From the NCBI GenBank assembly GCA_039809495.1, contig JBDHVC010000007.1, positions 48,457 through 112,456 on the forward strand: 64,000 nucleotides of DNA, given 5' to 3'. How positions within the stretch are numbered: position 1 is the stretch's first letter; every line of letters begins with the position of its first letter. The stretch comes from JAFLCL01 sp039809495 (GTDB taxonomy: Bacteria > Myxococcota_A > Polyangia > Polyangiales > Sandaracinaceae). The notes under the pieces were generated by a model that was not told the DNA's origin, did no database searches, and saw only the letters and a list, made by a program, of their open reading frames with translations. This document shows, in pieces, positions 61,480-64,000 of the stretch. Made by a program: the position numbers and the translations under genes.

Positions 61480-63234
61480 ATGCTCGAGACCATCCAGTCG
61501 CGCTTCCAGTCCGTCGTGCTCTTCGGGCTCGTCATCCTCCTGAGCGCGGTCTTCATCCTCCAGTTCGGAGGCCCGCAGTCGCAAGGCTGCACCTCGATGT
61601 TCGAGCGCTCGGGCTACGCCGCGCGCGTGCGGGGCTCGACGATCTCGAACGGCGACTTCCGCGCCGCGTACGCGGTCCCGGGCTTCAACCAGTACCGCCC
61701 GGAGCAGGCCCGCGCGATGCGGCTTCGCGAGCTGATGCTCGACGGCCTCATCGAGCGCGAGCTGCTCGCCGACGCGGCCATCGACATGGGCTTCCGCGTC
61801 TCGCGAGACGACGTGATGGATGACCTCCTGCGGACCGGGATCATCTACGTCAACACCGCCGTCGACGCGCCCGAGGGCTTCCCGGGCCCCGACTTCGACG
61901 TCTCGACGGGCTTTCAGGATCGCAACGGCAACTTCTCCGCGCGCCGCATGCGCAACTTCATCGCGAACGCGCTCCGCCGCTCGACCGACGAATTCGTGGG
62001 CTGGCAGGTGCGCGAGCGCCTCGCGATCCTCGCCCGCCAGTCGGCCGAGCAGGGCGTCGTCGTGAGCGCCGACGAGGTCCACGACGCCTACGTGCGCGAC
62101 ACCGACCGCGCGCAGCTCGACTACGTCCAGTTCCGCCCCGCGTTCTATCGCGACCGGATCGCGCCGACCGACGCCGAGGTCACCGCCTGGCAGGCCGAGC
62201 ACGCGAGCGAGGTGAACGAGGAGTACGCACGCCAGCGCCACCGCTACACCGGGCTCGAGCTCGAGGTGCGCGCCCGCCACGTCCTCATCAAGGCGGCGGA
62301 GAACGCGCCGGAGGCCGACCGCGCGGCCGCCCGCGCGCGCGCCGAGGCGATCCTCGCTCGCGTCCGCGGCGGCGAGGACTTCGCGACCGTCGCGCGCGCG
62401 GAGAGCGAGGACGAGGGCAGCGCCCGCCGCGGCGGCGACCTCGGCTGGAACCCGCGCGGCCGCATGGTCGCTCCCTTCGACGAGGCGCAATTCGCCACCG
62501 AGCCGGGCCAGATCACCGATCACGTCGTCGAGAGCCGCTTCGGCTTCCACGTGATCAAGGTCGAGGGTCGGCGCGAGGGCGACGTCCCCGAGGACGAGGC
62601 CAAGCACGAGATCGCGACCGATCTCTTCACGCGCGCTCGCGCGAGCGAGCTCGCGCGCCAGGCGGCCGACGCCGCGCTCGCCTTCCTGCGCGAGGGCCAC
62701 TCGATGGAGGAGCTCCACCGCCGGCTCGTGTTCGACGGATCGCCGCCGCCCGAGGGCGACGACACCCCGGAGCCGACCCTCGATCCGCTCGCGCCCGACG
62801 TCCGCGAGACGCGCCGCTTCGGCCGGATGGACGCGCCGATCTCGGGCGCGTTCGACTCCGGCCCGCTCGGCCACGCGGCGTTCGAGCTCTCCATGGCCTC
62901 GCCGCTCCCCGAGGAGCCGATGCGCCTGGGCGAGGACTTCTTCGTCTTCCGCCTGAAGGACCGCGTCGAGGCGACGGATGAGGGCTTCACGGCCGAGATC
63001 CGCGAGCGCATCGCGAGCGCGCTGCTCGCGCGCAAGCGCGCCGAGGCCGTGCGGACCTACGTCCACGAGCTGCGCGCGCAGGCCGAGCGCGACGGCGACA
63101 TCCGCATCGACGAGCGGATCCTGCGCTACGGCGACGAGCGCGACGACGACACGGGGAGCGGCTCGCACGAGGACGACGACCACGAGGAGGAGTCGAGCCT
63201 CCCGGCGCGCGCGGGCGGCGTCGTCCCGACGTGA
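61480..63234 (+). CDS. Membrane-anchored parvulin-type peptidyl-prolyl isomerase (PpiD/SurA-like)
   Basis: 584 residues. An N-terminal transmembrane helix (about residues 10-30, VVLFGLVILLSAVFILQF) anchors it. A SurA_N-like helical region follows. The PpiC/parvulin domain is at about residues 265-360: VRARHVLIKA, ILARVRGGEDFATVARAESED, RRGGDLGWNPRGRMVAPFDEAQF and FGFHVIKVEGRR. It assists folding of outer-membrane or periplasmic proteins. A C-terminal acidic tail follows. Its stop overlaps the M16 start. Confidence 0.88.
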   Translation: MLETIQSRFQSVVLFGLVILLSAVFILQFGGPQSQGCTSMFERSGYAARVRGSTISNGDFRAAYAVPGFNQYRPEQARAMRLRELMLDGLIERELLADAAIDMGFRVSRDDVMDDLLRTGIIYVNTAVDAPEGFPGPDFDVSTGFQDRNGNFSARRMRNFIANALRRSTDEFVGWQVRERLAILARQSAEQGVVVSADEVHDAYVRDTDRAQLDYVQFRPAFYRDRIAPTDAEVTAWQAEHASEVNEEYARQRHRYTGLELEVRARHVLIKAAENAPEADRAAARARAEAILARVRGGEDFATVARAESEDEGSARRGGDLGWNPRGRMVAPFDEAQFATEPGQITDHVVESRFGFHVIKVEGRREGDVPEDEAKHEIATDLFTRARASELARQAADAALAFLREGHSMEELHRRLVFDGSPPPEGDDTPEPTLDPLAPDVRETRRFGRMDAPISGAFDSGPLGHAAFELSMASPLPEEPMRLGEDFFVFRLKDRVEATDEGFTAEIRERIASALLARKRAEAVRTYVHELRAQAERDGDIRIDERILRYGDERDDDTGSGSHEDDDHEEESSLPARAGGVVPT

Positions 63235-64000
63235 GCGAGCGAGCGAGCGCGGCGGCGGAGCGACGCTCCGAGCGAGCGGGTGGCGCGGGTCGCGTCGAGC
63301 CGAGCGACGATGGCTCGACCCGGGACGTCCTCGCGAACGGCGCGGTCGTCCGGACGCTCCCGCTCGCCGGCGCGGATCACGTCGCGATCGCGGTCGCCGT
63401 CCGCGTGGGATCCCGCCACGAGCCGCCTCGCCTCGGCGGGATCTCCCACCTGCTCGAGCACATGCTCTTTCGCGGCACGAAGGAGCACCCGAGCTCGTTC
63501 TCGCAGAATTTCGCGTTCGAGTCGCTCGGCGGGACGCTCGACGCCGCGACCAGCGCCGAGGCGACCGTCTTCTCCGCGATCGTCCCCGACGCGAGCGCGG
63601 CCGAGGCCATCGGGCTCATCGCCGAGATGTTCCGCGAGCCCCTGATGGCGCAGCTCGACATCGAGCGGAACGTGGTGCGCGAGGAGCTCCTCGACGCGCT
63701 CGACGAGGACGATCGCCTGGTCGATCCGGACGAGCTCGCCGCGCGCGCCCTCTTCGGCGATCACCCGCTCGGTCGCTCGATCGGCGGGAGCGTCGAGAGC
63801 CTCGCGCGGATCACCGAGCGGGATCTCCGCGCCTGGCATCGCGCGCGCTACGTCGGCGCGAACACCGTCGTCGCGCTGACGGGCGCGGTGGGCCGCGAGG
63901 CGCGCGAGGCGGCGCGACAGGCGTTCGGCGCGCTCGATCGCGGCGCGCCGAGCCGCGCGAGGCGGGTCCGCGGCCGAGCGGCGCGGCGGCGCGCGACGCT
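63231..64000 (+). CDS. M16-family zinc peptidase (pitrilysin-like), 5' part; runs off right edge
   Basis: About 256 residues are visible and continue beyond the window. After a basic/acidic N-terminal 30 residues, the inverted zinc motif HLLEHMLFRGT (HxxEH, first His at residue 73) is present, and RNVVREELLDALDEDD supplies the downstream Glu. Such peptidases act singly or as a two-subunit pair. No signal peptide is obvious, so it may be cytoplasmic. Its GTG overlaps the parvulin stop (GTGA), so both are translated together. Confidence 0.88.
   Translation, partial: MSERASAAAERRSERAGGAGRVEPSDDGSTRDVLANGAVVRTLPLAGADHVAIAVAVRVGSRHEPPRLGGISHLLEHMLFRGTKEHPSSFSQNFAFESLGGTLDAATSAEATVFSAIVPDASAAEAIGLIAEMFREPLMAQLDIERNVVREELLDALDEDDRLVDPDELAARALFGDHPLGRSIGGSVESLARITERDLRAWHRARYVGANTVVALTGAVGREAREAARQAFGALDRGAPSRARRVRGRAARRRAT

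Overview
The window is very GC-rich (roughly 70 % or more by eye), densely packed DNA that looks chromosomal. A C-terminal MYXO-CTERM sorting tail on a secreted Cys-rich protein (48482-50851), many lipoproteins and FHA proteins, and gene families typical of myxobacteria point to the phylum Myxococcota, probably a Polyangia/Sandaracinaceae-like organism. The phylum is well supported; the lower ranks are inference. I see no insertion sequence, prophage, CRISPR array, rRNA or plasmid function. No gene-free stretch exceeds 300 bases.

Layout. 1-4.6 kb: N-terminal part of a membrane pyrophosphatase, an AMIN-domain protein, and two overlapping sensor histidine kinases, the first of which lacks the phospho-acceptor His. 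4.6-11.1 kb (minus): a secreted repeat protein translationally coupled to hisS, a triple YbjQ-domain membrane protein, a zinc-ribbon coiled-coil protein, a CAT-anticodon tRNA and ilvE. 11.2-18.9 kb: L,D-transpeptidase, a proline-tailed membrane protein, an ATP-grasp protein, an M20 dipeptidase and a GMC oxidoreductase. 19-25.1 kb (minus): uvrC, rpoD, dnaG. 25.2-28.2 kb (plus): small lipoproteins, YceI and a membrane protein. 28.4-35.2 kb (minus): PHP-domain protein, CPBP protease, FHA/zinc-ribbon protein, a Ser-rich secreted protein and a double-FHA/TPR protein.

35.5-41.2 kb (plus): a tightly overlapped operon of zinc-finger protein, DUF4129, DUF4350, MoxR and DUF58. 41.3-43.6 kb (minus): a beta-propeller-like lipoprotein coupled to an M23 peptidase. 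43.9-46.0 kb (plus): two anchored proteins of unknown role. 46.0-48.4 kb: ppk1. 48.5-52.9 kb: the MYXO-CTERM protein and an MltD-like LysM transglycosylase. 52.9-61.3 kb (minus): HerA-like ATPase, two acyl-CoA dehydrogenases around a lipoprotein, purN, a small membrane protein and proS. 61.5-64.0 kb (plus): a membrane-anchored parvulin coupled to an M16 peptidase that runs off the end.

The clearest window-wide signal is regulatory. At least nine genes without a convincing Shine-Dalgarno have a TANNNT hexamer 6-8 nt before the start codon, which is where a sigma-70 -10 box would sit for a leaderless mRNA. Other points of interest are the Ser-for-His kinase, an operator-like inverted repeat over the -10 of the double-FHA gene, 15-bp in-frame minisatellites at several loci, and a compact FHA/zinc-ribbon-CPBP-PHP operon.
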